Shown here: positions 24,529-34,412 of the stretch, in pieces
How positions within the stretch are numbered: position 1 is the stretch's first letter
Layout: the number at the start of each line of letters is the position of its first letter
From: Litorimonas sp964352855
GTDB taxonomy: Bacteria; Pseudomonadota; Alphaproteobacteria; Caulobacterales; Maricaulaceae
Assembly: GCA_964352855.1 (NCBI GenBank)
Contig: CAYGTR010000007.1
Coordinates: forward strand, 1 to 64,000
Length of the DNA: 64,000 bases
Direction of reading: 5' to 3'
Made by a program: the position numbers and the translations under genes
The notes under the pieces: model-generated
Told to the model about the DNA's origin: nothing
The model's database searches: none
The model's input: only the letters and a program-made list of their open reading frames with translations

Positions 24529-25371
24529 TTATGGGGCGAAGATTGTGTATGTGACGTCTGCAGATAATGTACCGACACCCATAGAGAGGTCATATTCTTG
24601 AAGACCTGCCGTTGCCGGATCAGAGTCTAAGCTATAGACATTATCGAAACGCACAGATTGTGCCATCAGATTGCCGGGGAGATTAGCTGTACGACGTGTT
24701 GCTGCATAGACAGTTGTGCTTGTCGCGCCAATATCATCCAGACTATCGATTCCAGTGATAACACCTTCATTTGCCGAGCTCGTTGTATGCGGAACTTGAG
24801 CCGACGTACCAAATGCTGGGCCGCCAGAGACAACATCACCTGTTTCAGTTACAGCTAGAGCATACGTAATATTGCTCTCATCATAAGCACCACTGAAGTC
24901 CTGTGTGGCGACAACGTTTGAGACAACAGCTTGAATTTCGAAGCCTGTATTAGACGCCACAAAGAAGCTTGAATTATGTGAACCAACAAGACCGGCACCA
25001 ATATCTGTGCTAGCGTCAATGCCAAAAGCGGCGAGGCTAGCGGATGCATCTAATACACCTGTTCCAGCGGCAGGGTTATAAGCCGTTGCGTCAGGGTCAG
25101 CCGCGCCAGAGCCGGCTGTAATTGGATCTAGTGATCCCGTCACAACAGTGGATCCATCAACGGCATTTCCGCCGATGAGGTCATTTGCGTTTCCGGAGGG
25201 TGTCAACAAGACGAAATCATTTACTATAGGGTCTCCGGATGCATCACCGCTCCAAACGACAACGACACCTAAGACTTGAAAGAACGGACGGTCGATAACT
25301 GACGCGTAAGCCGTACTTGCCATGAGCGATGCAGCCACACCGCCCGCTAATGCGAGTTTTTTAAAAGACAT
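24529..25371 (-). CDS. Secreted protein of the YDLSMGVG family, stand-alone paralogue
   Basis: The product has 280 residues. A signal peptide (about 1-23, ending STAYA) precedes a serine-, threonine-, aspartate- and glycine-rich beta protein without cysteine. It shares with the chaperone-linked protein at 12182-13021 the mature start AS-(V/F)-(I/L)-D, the SSFFVASNTGF block, the GIDSLDDI loop, and the ending EYDLSMGVGTLSADV. GGGAAC upstream of the ATG at 25371 serves as ribosome binding site. It has its own terminator and no chaperone beside it. I infer an extracytoplasmic structural protein. The lack of cysteines against four or more in the paralogue suggests different stabilisation. Confidence 0.78.
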   Translation of the reverse strand: MSFKKLALAGGVAASLMASTAYASVIDRPFFQVLGVVVVWSGDASGDPIVNDFVLLTPSGNANDLIGGNAVDGSTVVTGSLDPITAGSGAADPDATAYNPAAGTGVLDASASLAAFGIDASTDIGAGLVGSHNSSFFVASNTGFEIQAVVSNVVATQDFSGAYDESNITYALAVTETGDVVSGGPAFGTSAQVPHTTSSANEGVITGIDSLDDIGATSTTVYAATRRTANLPGNLMAQSVRFDNVYSLDSDPATAGLQEYDLSMGVGTLSADVTYTIFAP

Positions 25372-25560
25372 AATTTTAGTTCCCAAAGTTTGACCGGACG
25401 TCGATCCGATTAACTTGGGTCTACCAAACTAGGTTTAGGACAAGGTTAGAGTTTGTGGTTAAGGGCGGGTAAAATTTGGCCTTAAAACATGTGTTTCCGT
25501 GGATTCAACAAATATTGGTCATAGTTAAGACAAGAATCAGCTTATAAATAAATTGAAATA

Positions 25561-28500
25561 ATGGGTGGTGCTATGCAAAGTAAAATATTTGGATTTTTAG
25601 CAGGAATGGGTCTCTTGGGACTTGCAGGTTTTGCGGGTTACGAAATCTATCCCTCAGATGAACCGGGAATATCTGAGCCGGGATCCGCTACACAATCCAC
25701 AAATATCCGAATTGAACCTTTGTCGCAATCCGATGAACAAACCTTACAGAGTAAGACGTCAACGGAGCTGGCGACGATAGATACAATGAAATATGTGCGG
25801 TGGTATGCCGATGAGGCTGCGAATGGCCAATTGAAAGCCTGTATTGCCTTTAATTACAATGTCGCTACCGGCAGAGAAGTCGAGCTCCAGCCTTATATTG
25901 AGGTCTCTCCTACGACCCCAACGGCAATAATCGTGTCTGGAAAATCACTTTGCTTGGGTGGATTATCCTATGACCAAGATTATACCGTTCGGGTCAAAGA
26001 GGGTTTGCCGTCTGAAAAATCGGACATTGCGTTAGCGGCTGACCAAAGCATCAATATTGCTTTTGGCGATAAACCTGCATTCGTCGGGTTTACAGATAAC
26101 GGCATTATCCTACCGAAAACAGAAACAGGCGGGCTAGCGATTGAGACCGTCAATGTCACCCAACTCGACATCATAATTGAAAGAGTAAATCACCGCATTT
26201 TGAGCCAAACAGACCCAAGTGAGGGGTCGCAAGCTCTTGAAGGCGAATACAGCTATGATTATGAGGCTTGGCAGGAAAAGGTAGAAGTATGGTCCGACTC
26301 GATTGATATTGCCAATCGTCCGAATGAGACGGTTCGTACAATTTTCCCGCTTCAAAAAGTGACAACTGACCTTGGCTATGGTGCCTATATCGTAACCGCT
26401 AAACGCTCAACCGATAAGGATGACAATTCCCGCGTGGCGCAAGCTTGGCGCTGGATTATTTCAACTGATATGGCGTTGACGAGCTATCGCGGCTCGGATG
26501 CAATGCATGTCAATGTGCGCTCGCTAAAGACGGCCGAGCTTGTAAACAATGTTCGTTTGGATCTGATTGCACGTAATAATGATCTGCTAGGTCAGGTTGA
26601 AACGGGTTCGGATGGACGCGCAAAATTCCCGGCGGCACTATTCGATGGGCAGGGCAATGACTCTCCGAAAATGATCTTAGCTTATGGCCCAAATGATGAT
26701 TTCGCGATGTTAGACCTCGCAAGAAGTCCCTTGGATATGACGGCCTATGATGTTGAAGGGCGTATTGCCCAAGGGCCGATCGATATTTTTGCTTATACAG
26801 AGCGCGGCGTGTATCGTCCGGGTGAGATTGTTTATCTAACGAGTTTGTTACGCGGGGGTGATGGCACAGCATTTTTTGATCGCCCTCTAAATGTTACAAT
26901 TACAAAACCTGACGGGGGTGTTGCTTTTAAACAATCATATGATGACCCGAATATGGCCGGCGCTCTGGCGATTGATTATGAATTACCCGTAGGGGCTCCG
27001 CGCGGCCTTTGGTCTTTCACATTAAACCCCGAAGGTACTGATTTTGAAAAGACAGTACGTTTTGATGTTCAGGATTTTGTGCCTCAGAAATTAAAGGTGT
27101 CAGCGACGGTCGCAGATGAACGTCTCACACAAGATAGCCGAAGCGAATTAACAATACAGTCTGATTTTCTTTACGGCGCACCGGGTGCAGCTTTGGGTGC
27201 CGAGGCGGAAGGTCGTGTTCAGATTGAAAACCAACCCTTTGCTGCGTTTAAAGACTATCAATTTGGCGACACGCAAGAAACATTTGAAGAACGTATTATC
27301 GAAATTGGGTATGGTGTCACGGATAACAAAGGCACCTTGTCTCTGCCAATTAATTTAAGGGGCGAAGATATCGGCTCCACTTTTCCGCTGCGTTTGATGG
27401 TGACATCAGGTGTGGCAGAACCTGGCGGGCGTTATGTCCGAAAAACGCAATATGTCCCCCTGAGGACGCAGGACTCTTATATTGGTTTTAAACCTGGATT
27501 TGAGGGTAGCTACGCCAGTCATAAACAGGCCGTTGACATAGATCTTGTTCATGTCTCAGATTCCGGGGAGGTTCTCGAGGGTGACGTCGAATGGCGGTTA
27601 TTCGAAGAAATTCACGATTTCCAATGGTATCGGGAAAATGGCCGTTGGCGTTACCGTAAAGACGTATCCGAAGTCGCATTGTTTAGCGATGCGCTTACAT
27701 TATCATCTGATCCTGTAACATGGTCACGGCGTCTTCCACGCGGCCAATATCGTCTTGATGCTTTGAGCTCTGAAGGCATAAAAGGCTCGATCCGCTTTAA
27801 TGTGGGGTGGGCCAGACCGGGCAGTGGTGTCGATGCGCCGGACCGCATCGTTATGGGGAAGGTTGAGGAGACCGTCAGCGTTGGACAGACGATTACTTTG
27901 TCTGTGGATGCACCTTATGCAGGCAAAGGTGATCTTGTTATTGCGAATGAAGAAATTAAATCCATTCAAAGCGTTATCTTACCGGAAGGTGAGTCTGAGC
28001 TGACATTTAAGTTCAATAAGAGCTGGGGCGATAGCGTCTATGCGATGTTGACCCTTTATACGCCAGAAGACGAAACAGGGCAGTCCATTCAAAGACGCGC
28101 AGCAGGTATGAGCTATATTGCACTTGATCGTTCGGATCAGACGCTGTCAGTTAATTTTGATGTGCCTGAAACGATAGAGCCTCGTCAAACTTATAATGTT
28201 GAGTTCAAAGTTGATAATGTGCCGTCTGGCGAAGCTGCTTGGGTCAGTTTGGCAGCTGTTGATGAGGGTATTCTCCAGCTTACCCAATTTGAGACGCCTG
28301 ATGCTGCGGCACACTACTTTGGCAAAAAGGCGTTTAGTCTGGATGTGAGAGACGATTATGCGCGCTTGCTGAATCCTAATCTAGGACTGGCCGCTATTTT
28401 ACCTCAAGGAGGTGATAGTGTCGGCGGTGCAGGCTTAAGTGTCGTGCCTGAAAGAACCGTGTCACTGTATCAAGGACCCGTTAAAATACAAAACGGCAAA

Positions 28501-30498
28501 GCATCAATTCCACTAGAAATACCTGATTTTCAAGGTCAGTTGCGATTAATGGCAATGGCTTGGTCAAAAACAGCTGTTGGCAGCGGTGAACAAGACCTCA
28601 TCGTACGTGACCCCGTGCCTGTTACAGTTGGTTTGCCACGTTTCTTGGCACCGGGCGACACAGCTGTCGCAACCGTCAGCCTTGATAATTTGGACGGCCC
28701 GATCGGGGATTATCAGGTTCAGACAACATCGAGCCTTCTGGCGAACGCCTTCAGCGAAAGCTTTTTATTAGAGCGTGGTATTCGTCGTGATATCAGCGTG
28801 CCGATCAGGGCAGATGAGCTTGGTGTCTCTAATTTTGATTTAAATATTTCCGGCCCGCAAAATTATGCGCAAATAGATATGCGTCAAATCGAAGTGCGGT
28901 CGCCTTTCCGGCCGCGTGTTCAAAAGAGATTGACGCAACTGGCTCCCGGCGAGACTTACACGCTTTCTGCCGATCGCCTAGAGGGTTTCATCCCGCAAGC
29001 GACGGATGTGATGGTATCGGTTTCGAATTTGCCGGGGCTGGAAGCGCAGACGTATTTACAAGCACTATCTGTTTATCCTTATGGATGCACGGAACAAACA
29101 ACTAGCCGTGCTATGCCGCTTCTCTTTGTCGATGAATTAGGTGGCATCAAAGGTCTGTCGGATACGCAAAGACGCGCTCGTATTGATTTGGCGATTAAAC
29201 GCTTGGTCGCGCGTCAGGATAGTGACGGGGCTTTTGGTCTTTGGCGCGTGGGTGACGGTAACAGCTCACCTTGGTTGCAAATCTATGTCACCGAGTTTTT
29301 ACTCCTTGCAAAAGAACGCGGCCAAACTGTGCCTGATGATGCAATCAAGCGCGCACTCTCTGCGATTAGTAAAATTTCAGAGCCAGATAAATATTCCAAT
29401 TTGAACCTCGACTTTAATTATGGTTGGACAAGTTCGGGTGGAATTAAGCGCGATGCACGGCAATTGGAACGGGCAGCCTATGCCCACTATGTTTTGGCTA
29501 TTGCAGGAAAAGTGGATGTGCCGGATCTGCGATATATGGCAGACAATCAAGCTAAGGATATCAGAAATCCATTGGCCTCAAGCTATCTTGCGACGGCACT
29601 TTCAAAAATTGGAGACGAACGAAGAGCAAAGATAATATTTGAACAAGCGCTAAAGACCCCAGCAAAGCCAAATGCCGATGATTATTATGCCTCAGATTTG
29701 CGTGATGCCTCAGCGTTTGTGGCAATTGCCCATAAATTTTTATCGCCGGAGCAATTAGGCAGTCTCGTACAATATGTAGCCAATGCAACAGGTGAGAATG
29801 ATTATCTCAATACGCAAGAGCAGTCTTACTTGATACGTATGATTGCGGCTTTGGGCAGTCGTGAAACGCCCATCGACATTGAGGGTGTGGGCTTAGACTT
29901 TACGGTAACAAAAGCCTCTCAAACGGCGACCTTGGTTGGCAGTCAAATCAATGGCGAAAAATCATTTATCAATAAGGGGGATAGCTCTGTTTGGGTGAGT
30001 GAGACTTTGAGTGGTTTGCCGACAGGCGATCCGGGCCGCTTGTCAGAAGGCTACCTAATTACCAAAGAGATGCTCTCTATATCAGGCGATGTCCTCTCAA
30101 ATACGGCATTAACAAAAGGTGAGCGGGCAATTATTCGTGTCAATATTAAGCCCGAACGCAAACGCTCTGCCATGATTGTTTTAGCAGATCTTCTGCCTGC
30201 AGGTTTAGAAATTGAATCGATATTGACACCCGAGGAAACAACGGAAGGCATGGCCTATAGTTTCGTGGGGCAGCTTTCAGACCTTGATTTGGCAGAAGCC
30301 CGTGATGATCGGCTTGTGGTATCTGACCGCTTGAGCCGGTGGGATAATGAGCCTTTAGTGACAGCTTATATCGTGCGTGCCGTAACGGAAGGCGACTTCA
30401 TTTTTCCGGGAGCCGTTGCCGAAGATATGTATCGCCCTGAAATCAGAGGCCGCACTGCTGCGAGTCGCTTGAAAGTCACAGGCTCAGGCACGAATTAA
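25561..30498 (+). CDS. Bacterial alpha-2-macroglobulin (YfhM-like) with thioester motif
   Basis: This is a 1645-residue envelope protein. The N-terminus has one hydrophobic segment (about 6-28) without a lipobox cysteine, so it is probably anchored by a signal anchor rather than as a lipoprotein. A run of beta-sandwich (MG) domains follows, with the MG2-type FAYTERGVYRPGE block near residue 415. The thioester motif is C1176-T-E-Q1179 (GCTEQTT), followed by the alpha/alpha-toroid region and a C-terminal receptor-like domain. By family knowledge it traps attacking proteases in the periplasm. The adjacent pbpC starts on the base after its stop, the classic pairing of protease trap and peptidoglycan repair enzyme. 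Confidence 0.94.
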   Translation: MGGAMQSKIFGFLAGMGLLGLAGFAGYEIYPSDEPGISEPGSATQSTNIRIEPLSQSDEQTLQSKTSTELATIDTMKYVRWYADEAANGQLKACIAFNYNVATGREVELQPYIEVSPTTPTAIIVSGKSLCLGGLSYDQDYTVRVKEGLPSEKSDIALAADQSINIAFGDKPAFVGFTDNGIILPKTETGGLAIETVNVTQLDIIIERVNHRILSQTDPSEGSQALEGEYSYDYEAWQEKVEVWSDSIDIANRPNETVRTIFPLQKVTTDLGYGAYIVTAKRSTDKDDNSRVAQAWRWIISTDMALTSYRGSDAMHVNVRSLKTAELVNNVRLDLIARNNDLLGQVETGSDGRAKFPAALFDGQGNDSPKMILAYGPNDDFAMLDLARSPLDMTAYDVEGRIAQGPIDIFAYTERGVYRPGEIVYLTSLLRGGDGTAFFDRPLNVTITKPDGGVAFKQSYDDPNMAGALAIDYELPVGAPRGLWSFTLNPEGTDFEKTVRFDVQDFVPQKLKVSATVADERLTQDSRSELTIQSDFLYGAPGAALGAEAEGRVQIENQPFAAFKDYQFGDTQETFEERIIEIGYGVTDNKGTLSLPINLRGEDIGSTFPLRLMVTSGVAEPGGRYVRKTQYVPLRTQDSYIGFKPGFEGSYASHKQAVDIDLVHVSDSGEVLEGDVEWRLFEEIHDFQWYRENGRWRYRKDVSEVALFSDALTLSSDPVTWSRRLPRGQYRLDALSSEGIKGSIRFNVGWARPGSGVDAPDRIVMGKVEETVSVGQTITLSVDAPYAGKGDLVIANEEIKSIQSVILPEGESELTFKFNKSWGDSVYAMLTLYTPEDETGQSIQRRAAGMSYIALDRSDQTLSVNFDVPETIEPRQTYNVEFKVDNVPSGEAAWVSLAAVDEGILQLTQFETPDAAAHYFGKKAFSLDVRDDYARLLNPNLGLAAILPQGGDSVGGAGLSVVPERTVSLYQGPVKIQNGKASIPLEIPDFQGQLRLMAMAWSKTAVGSGEQDLIVRDPVPVTVGLPRFLAPGDTAVATVSLDNLDGPIGDYQVQTTSSLLANAFSESFLLERGIRRDISVPIRADELGVSNFDLNISGPQNYAQIDMRQIEVRSPFRPRVQKRLTQLAPGETYTLSADRLEGFIPQATDVMVSVSNLPGLEAQTYLQALSVYPYGCTEQTTSRAMPLLFVDELGGIKGLSDTQRRARIDLAIKRLVARQDSDGAFGLWRVGDGNSSPWLQIYVTEFLLLAKERGQTVPDDAIKRALSAISKISEPDKYSNLNLDFNYGWTSSGGIKRDARQLERAAYAHYVLAIAGKVDVPDLRYMADNQAKDIRNPLASSYLATALSKIGDERRAKIIFEQALKTPAKPNADDYYASDLRDASAFVAIAHKFLSPEQLGSLVQYVANATGENDYLNTQEQSYLIRMIAALGSRETPIDIEGVGLDFTVTKASQTATLVGSQINGEKSFINKGDSSVWVSETLSGLPTGDPGRLSEGYLITKEMLSISGDVLSNTALTKGERAIIRVNIKPERKRSAMIVLADLLPAGLEIESILTPEETTEGMAYSFVGQLSDLDLAEARDDRLVVSDRLSRWDNEPLVTAYIVRAVTEGDFIFPGAVAEDMYRPEIRGRTAASRLKVTGSGTN

Positions 30499-32538
30499 AT
30501 GGCTGCGAGGGTAAAATATCCGAAGCCGTTAAAATTTGGCTTATGCTTGGTTGCTCTGGCAATTGCGGGTTTGCTAGCTTTTCCAATCGCACCTGACAGT
30601 GTGCGTTATGATAATGCGACAACGCTTTACGATGCACATGATCAAGCTCTCGCACATTACCCGACCCAAGGCAGCTATTGGCGCTTTGCTGCAGAAAGCG
30701 ATGCGATTGATCCAAATTTCGTAAAGGCCTTGCTCGCAATCGAAGATGAGCGGTTTTACACTCATAGCGGGGTTGACGTCCTCGCGATTGGACGCGCCTT
30801 ACGGACTTGGCATAAATTGGGTGAACCAAGTTCCGGTGCCTCGACTTTGACGATGCAACTCGTCCGGCAATATAAACCTCGCGCTCGCGTCTTTAAATCA
30901 AAAGTGATCGAGTCAATTGCTGCCTTAAAATACGAACTAGTTTTTTCAAAAGAAGAGATTTTAGAGCAATATTTGACCCGCGTGTCCTATGGCGGGAACA
31001 TTCAAGGTATCAAGGCTGCGAGTTGGCGTTATTTTGGGCAAAACCCAGAGAGATTGACGTGGGACGAGATTGCTTTGCTCATTGCTTTGCCGCAAGCACC
31101 CGAAGCTCGCCGTCCAGATCGTCACCCTGTTGCCGCAAAGGCGGGGCGGGATAGGATTCTGAATAAGTTGGCAAAAGCGGGTATGGTTTCTGATCTTCAA
31201 GCGCTAGAAGCCATGGATATTCCCGTGCCAAGGACGCTATACGCATTTCCATCAGATAACGATAATGGAGCGCCTTTACTCAGTGCACGGCATGACGACG
31301 TAAAAAGCTATATTGATAGTGCATTACAACGCGTTGCACACAAAACGCTCAATAAAGCTCTCCAACACGATAAAAGCGCGGTTAATGCGTCTATTGTCGT
31401 GGTAGAAAGTAAAACCCATCATGTGATTGCGCATGTGACGGCGGGCGCGCGTGACCATGACGGTGGTTGGCTGGATTTGACCCAAGCGATACGCTCGCCG
31501 GGGTCGACGCTGAAACCCTTTATCTATGGTCTGGCTATGAGTGATGGGCAGGCGAATGTGAACAGCTCGCTCAGGGACGCCCCGACACGTTTTGGCGCTT
31601 ATCAACCCGAAAACTTCAATCGGCGTTATCATGGGGATGTGAGACTAAAAGATGCCCTCAAGCATTCGCTTAATGTCCCGGCTGTTGCGGCTTTGGATAG
31701 GGTTGGCGCGGCACGGTTTGAACAACTTCTTGCCTCCGCAGGTGCCACCCCAAGAGTGTCTAAGAAGCGAGAAAAAGAAAGTGGTTTATCATTGGCCTTA
31801 GGCGGGGCGGGTATGACATCGGTTGAGTTGGCAACGCTTTACACAGCTCTCGCGAACAAAGGCGTGGCAAAGCCACTGATTTGGACGCGCGATCAAAGTG
31901 TATCTAGTGAGGCGGTTCAAATTTTACCCTCCGATACAGTTAAGCAGATTACGTCTGTTCTGGCGTCTGCCACTCCGCCTGCAGGTCGGTTGCCTGGGCA
32001 TTTGTCGTCTCATCGCCAATCTGTTGCCTATAAAACGGGGACATCTTATGGGGCAAGGGACAGTTGGGCCGCAGGCTATACACAGGATTATACGGTTGTT
32101 GTTTGGGTGGGGCGTCCAGATGGTGCTCCACGGCCGGGTGAAACAGGTCGTAAATCAGCCGCCCCCTTATTATTTGACGTCTTTGATTATCTGAGTGGGT
32201 CCTCACGCGAGGAACTCCCTGTCATGAGCGTTAAGCAGGTTGAGAAAATGCCGTTCAAAACGGTTCTCGATGCCGGCCCGCAAATCTCCTTTCCGGCTAA
32301 CGGTAGTGATGTTTTGATGAAAGAAAATGCTAAAGTCCTGCGTTTAAGGGCGCAATCCAGCGATGAGATTCGATTCTATGTGAATGGACAAAAACTCGAC
32401 GCAAAATATGGTGCTGCTGATTTTTCTCCGCCATCTGAAGGTTTTTATACCTTGAAGGTAATCGACTCTCAGGGACAGACTGCGCGGTCAAGGTTTCGTG
32501 TTTTCCGCTCCGATAATATTCCGAACCCGTCGCTTTAA
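30499..32538 (+). CDS. pbpC: Penicillin-binding protein 1C
   Basis: This is a 679-residue bifunctional class A PBP. One membrane anchor (about 12-30) is followed by the glycosyltransferase 51 domain, with catalytic E82 in IEDERFY and the ASTLTMQLVR block. The transpeptidase domain has S336-T-L-K339, SLN in KHSLNVPA, and K512-T-G-T. A C-terminal BiPBP_C-type beta domain covers the last 90 residues. PbpC polymerises and, less certainly, cross-links peptidoglycan. It starts immediately after the alpha-2-macroglobulin stop, so the two are one transcription unit. Its last 51 bases overlap the end of the convergent glycosylase gene. Confidence 0.95.
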   Translation: MAARVKYPKPLKFGLCLVALAIAGLLAFPIAPDSVRYDNATTLYDAHDQALAHYPTQGSYWRFAAESDAIDPNFVKALLAIEDERFYTHSGVDVLAIGRALRTWHKLGEPSSGASTLTMQLVRQYKPRARVFKSKVIESIAALKYELVFSKEEILEQYLTRVSYGGNIQGIKAASWRYFGQNPERLTWDEIALLIALPQAPEARRPDRHPVAAKAGRDRILNKLAKAGMVSDLQALEAMDIPVPRTLYAFPSDNDNGAPLLSARHDDVKSYIDSALQRVAHKTLNKALQHDKSAVNASIVVVESKTHHVIAHVTAGARDHDGGWLDLTQAIRSPGSTLKPFIYGLAMSDGQANVNSSLRDAPTRFGAYQPENFNRRYHGDVRLKDALKHSLNVPAVAALDRVGAARFEQLLASAGATPRVSKKREKESGLSLALGGAGMTSVELATLYTALANKGVAKPLIWTRDQSVSSEAVQILPSDTVKQITSVLASATPPAGRLPGHLSSHRQSVAYKTGTSYGARDSWAAGYTQDYTVVVWVGRPDGAPRPGETGRKSAAPLLFDVFDYLSGSSREELPVMSVKQVEKMPFKTVLDAGPQISFPANGSDVLMKENAKVLRLRAQSSDEIRFYVNGQKLDAKYGAADFSPPSEGFYTLKVIDSQGQTARSRFRVFRSDNIPNPSL

Positions 32539-33126
32539 AACATTTAACTCATCTGCAAACCAATGATGCTTTTTGATCCAAGCATTATTGCGCCAACTCG
32601 GATGGGGTAGGGGCATGACATTTGGTCCGTAATTATCCCAATGTCGAACCGTTTCGGTCAGGTTGTGTTTTGCCCTCGATCCTAAATAATGTTTCACCGC
32701 ATATAAACCGACCAAAAGTGTCAGCTCCACGTTTGGGAGATGATCCGATACAATAGGTTGCCATAAAGGTGCACATTCTTTTCTGGGCGGTAGATCGCCG
32801 CCATGCTTGTCCTGCCCGGGAAAGCAAAACCCCATAGGCGTAATGGCGAAAAAGTGTTCATTATAAAAAGCATCTTCCTCCACACCGAGCCAGTCGCGAA
32901 GTCGTCGCCCTGAAGGGTCATTAAAGGGAACAGAACTTTCATGGGCAAGTGTTCCGGGGGCTTGGCTGATAATTCGTATTTTTGATAAACGGGATGCCCG
33001 AATGATCGGGTTAGGCTCTACGGGCAATGGAGGCTTACTGTCTCTACATATCTGACATTGGCGAATTGTTTCGAGAAGGTTACCAATCGCCCAATTTTGA
33101 GAAAAATTATTTTTGATTTCGTCCAT
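32488..33126 (-). CDS. Uracil-DNA glycosylase superfamily protein (Fe-S type)
   Basis: The product has 212 residues. The superfamily motifs are ISQAPG (about 53-58, where the water-activating residue normally lies) and PLPHPSWRN near the C-terminus. Four cysteines, C24-x2-C27 and C101-x16-C118, fit a [4Fe-4S] cluster of the kind found in family 4 and 5 enzymes. It would excise uracil or related bases from DNA. It may depend on the Fe-S machinery encoded in the first part of the window. The 3' end overlaps pbpC convergently by 51 bases. The exact UDG family is uncertain. Confidence 0.85.
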   Translation of the reverse strand: MDEIKNNFSQNWAIGNLLETIRQCQICRDSKPPLPVEPNPIIRASRLSKIRIISQAPGTLAHESSVPFNDPSGRRLRDWLGVEEDAFYNEHFFAITPMGFCFPGQDKHGGDLPPRKECAPLWQPIVSDHLPNVELTLLVGLYAVKHYLGSRAKHNLTETVRHWDNYGPNVMPLPHPSWRNNAWIKKHHWFADELNVLKRRVRNIIGAENTKP

Positions 33127-33151
33127 TATAAGTCTGGTTTACTGTGTCGCT

Positions 33152-33178
33152 TTGATGTTGGTTGTCATGTAATATAAT
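33152..33178 (+). promoter_or_regulatory. Probable sigma-70 promoter of the kbl operon
   Basis: A perfect -10 TATAAT (33173-33178) is preceded by TTGATG (33152-33157) at 15 bases, or by TTTGAT at 16. The spacing is slightly short. The start of transcription would fall about 20 bases before the kbl ATG. GGTTG/CAACC arms flank the -10 and could be an operator. Confidence 0.5.
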
Positions 33179-33206
33179 AGCCAACCCAATAGCTAAAGAG
33201 AGTTAC

Positions 33207-34412
33207 ATGTCGGACAGTTTTTATAACACGCTTGATCAAGAACTTGAATCGATTAAGGCAGAGGGTCTTTGGAAGACTGAGCGTTTGATTGTCAGCGATC
33301 AATCCTCCGATATTGAAATTACGCAAAATGGTAAAACGCTGGAGGTTTTGAACTTTTGCGCCAATAACTATTTAGGCTTAGCCAACAACCCCAAGCTGAT
33401 TAAGGCATCTAATATTGCCACTCAAGAACATGGGTTTGGCATGGCATCCGTACGGTTTATTTGCGGAACACAGATGCAGCACCGCAAATTAGAGAAAGCC
33501 TTAGCTGATTGGTTAGGCTTCGAAGACAGTATTCTATACGCAGCCTGTTTCGATGCCAATGGTGGCGTATTTGAACCGCTTTTAGGGCCAGAAGATGCGA
33601 TCATTTCAGATGCGCTTAACCATGCCTCTATCATAGATGGTATTCGTCTGTGTAAAGCCAAGCGTTACCGCTATAAAACATCCGATATGAATGACCTGCG
33701 TGCGCAGCTAGAAACCGCAAAAGCGGATGGCGCAAGACACATAATGATTGCGACCGACGGCGTTTTTTCAATGGACGGCACAATTGCTAGGCTTGATGAG
33801 ATCGTTGCTTTGAAAAAAGAATTCGGCGCACTCATCATGGCTGATGATTGCCATGCTACCGGTTTTCTGGGCGAGGGTGGTCGAGGCTCTGCTGCATATC
33901 GCGGTGTTGAGGGCGAAATCGATATTCTGACGGGCACTTTAGGCAAGGCACTTGGCGGCGCGATGGGCGGATTTACCTGTGCGAAGAAGTCAGTCGTGGA
34001 TATGCTGCGCCAACGCTCTCGTCCTTACCTGTTCTCGAATTCATTGGCGCCCGGGCTCGTTGGGGCCAGTATAAAGGCGATCGACCTTGCGAAAAATGGT
34101 GATGATCTTCGGGAGCGTTTGGAGGCAAATTCCAAACGGTTCCGCGAAGGTATGACAAAGGCAGGGTTTGACTTGCCAGAGGGCGAGCACCCGATCATTC
34201 CGGTGATGTTAGGCGATGCCAATATTGCGCAAGAGATGGCCGCCAAATTACTTGATGAGGGTATTTATGTCATCGGATTTTTCTTTCCTGTTGTACCCAA
34301 AGGGAAGGCGCGTATCCGCACACAAATGAGCGCAGCGCATACGCCGGAACAAATAGATCGTACAATCGCAGCCTTTACGAAAGTCGGGAAATCTCTTGGA
34401 GTGATTGCATGA
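33207..34412 (+). CDS. kbl: Glycine C-acetyltransferase (2-amino-3-ketobutyrate CoA ligase)
   Basis: This is a 401-residue PLP enzyme of the alpha-oxoamine synthase family. The PLP lysine is K247 in TGTLGKALGG, the aspartate and histidine of ADDCHATGFLG contact the cofactor, and NYLGLANNP and FICGTQMQHRKLE are family blocks. It cleaves 2-amino-3-ketobutyrate with CoA to glycine and acetyl-CoA, the second step of threonine breakdown. The ATG at 33207 has AAAGAGAG upstream. Its stop overlaps the tdh start (ATGA), so the two pathway enzymes are translationally coupled. Confidence 0.95.
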   Translation: MSDSFYNTLDQELESIKAEGLWKTERLIVSDQSSDIEITQNGKTLEVLNFCANNYLGLANNPKLIKASNIATQEHGFGMASVRFICGTQMQHRKLEKALADWLGFEDSILYAACFDANGGVFEPLLGPEDAIISDALNHASIIDGIRLCKAKRYRYKTSDMNDLRAQLETAKADGARHIMIATDGVFSMDGTIARLDEIVALKKEFGALIMADDCHATGFLGEGGRGSAAYRGVEGEIDILTGTLGKALGGAMGGFTCAKKSVVDMLRQRSRPYLFSNSLAPGLVGASIKAIDLAKNGDDLRERLEANSKRFREGMTKAGFDLPEGEHPIIPVMLGDANIAQEMAAKLLDEGIYVIGFFFPVVPKGKARIRTQMSAAHTPEQIDRTIAAFTKVGKSLGVIA

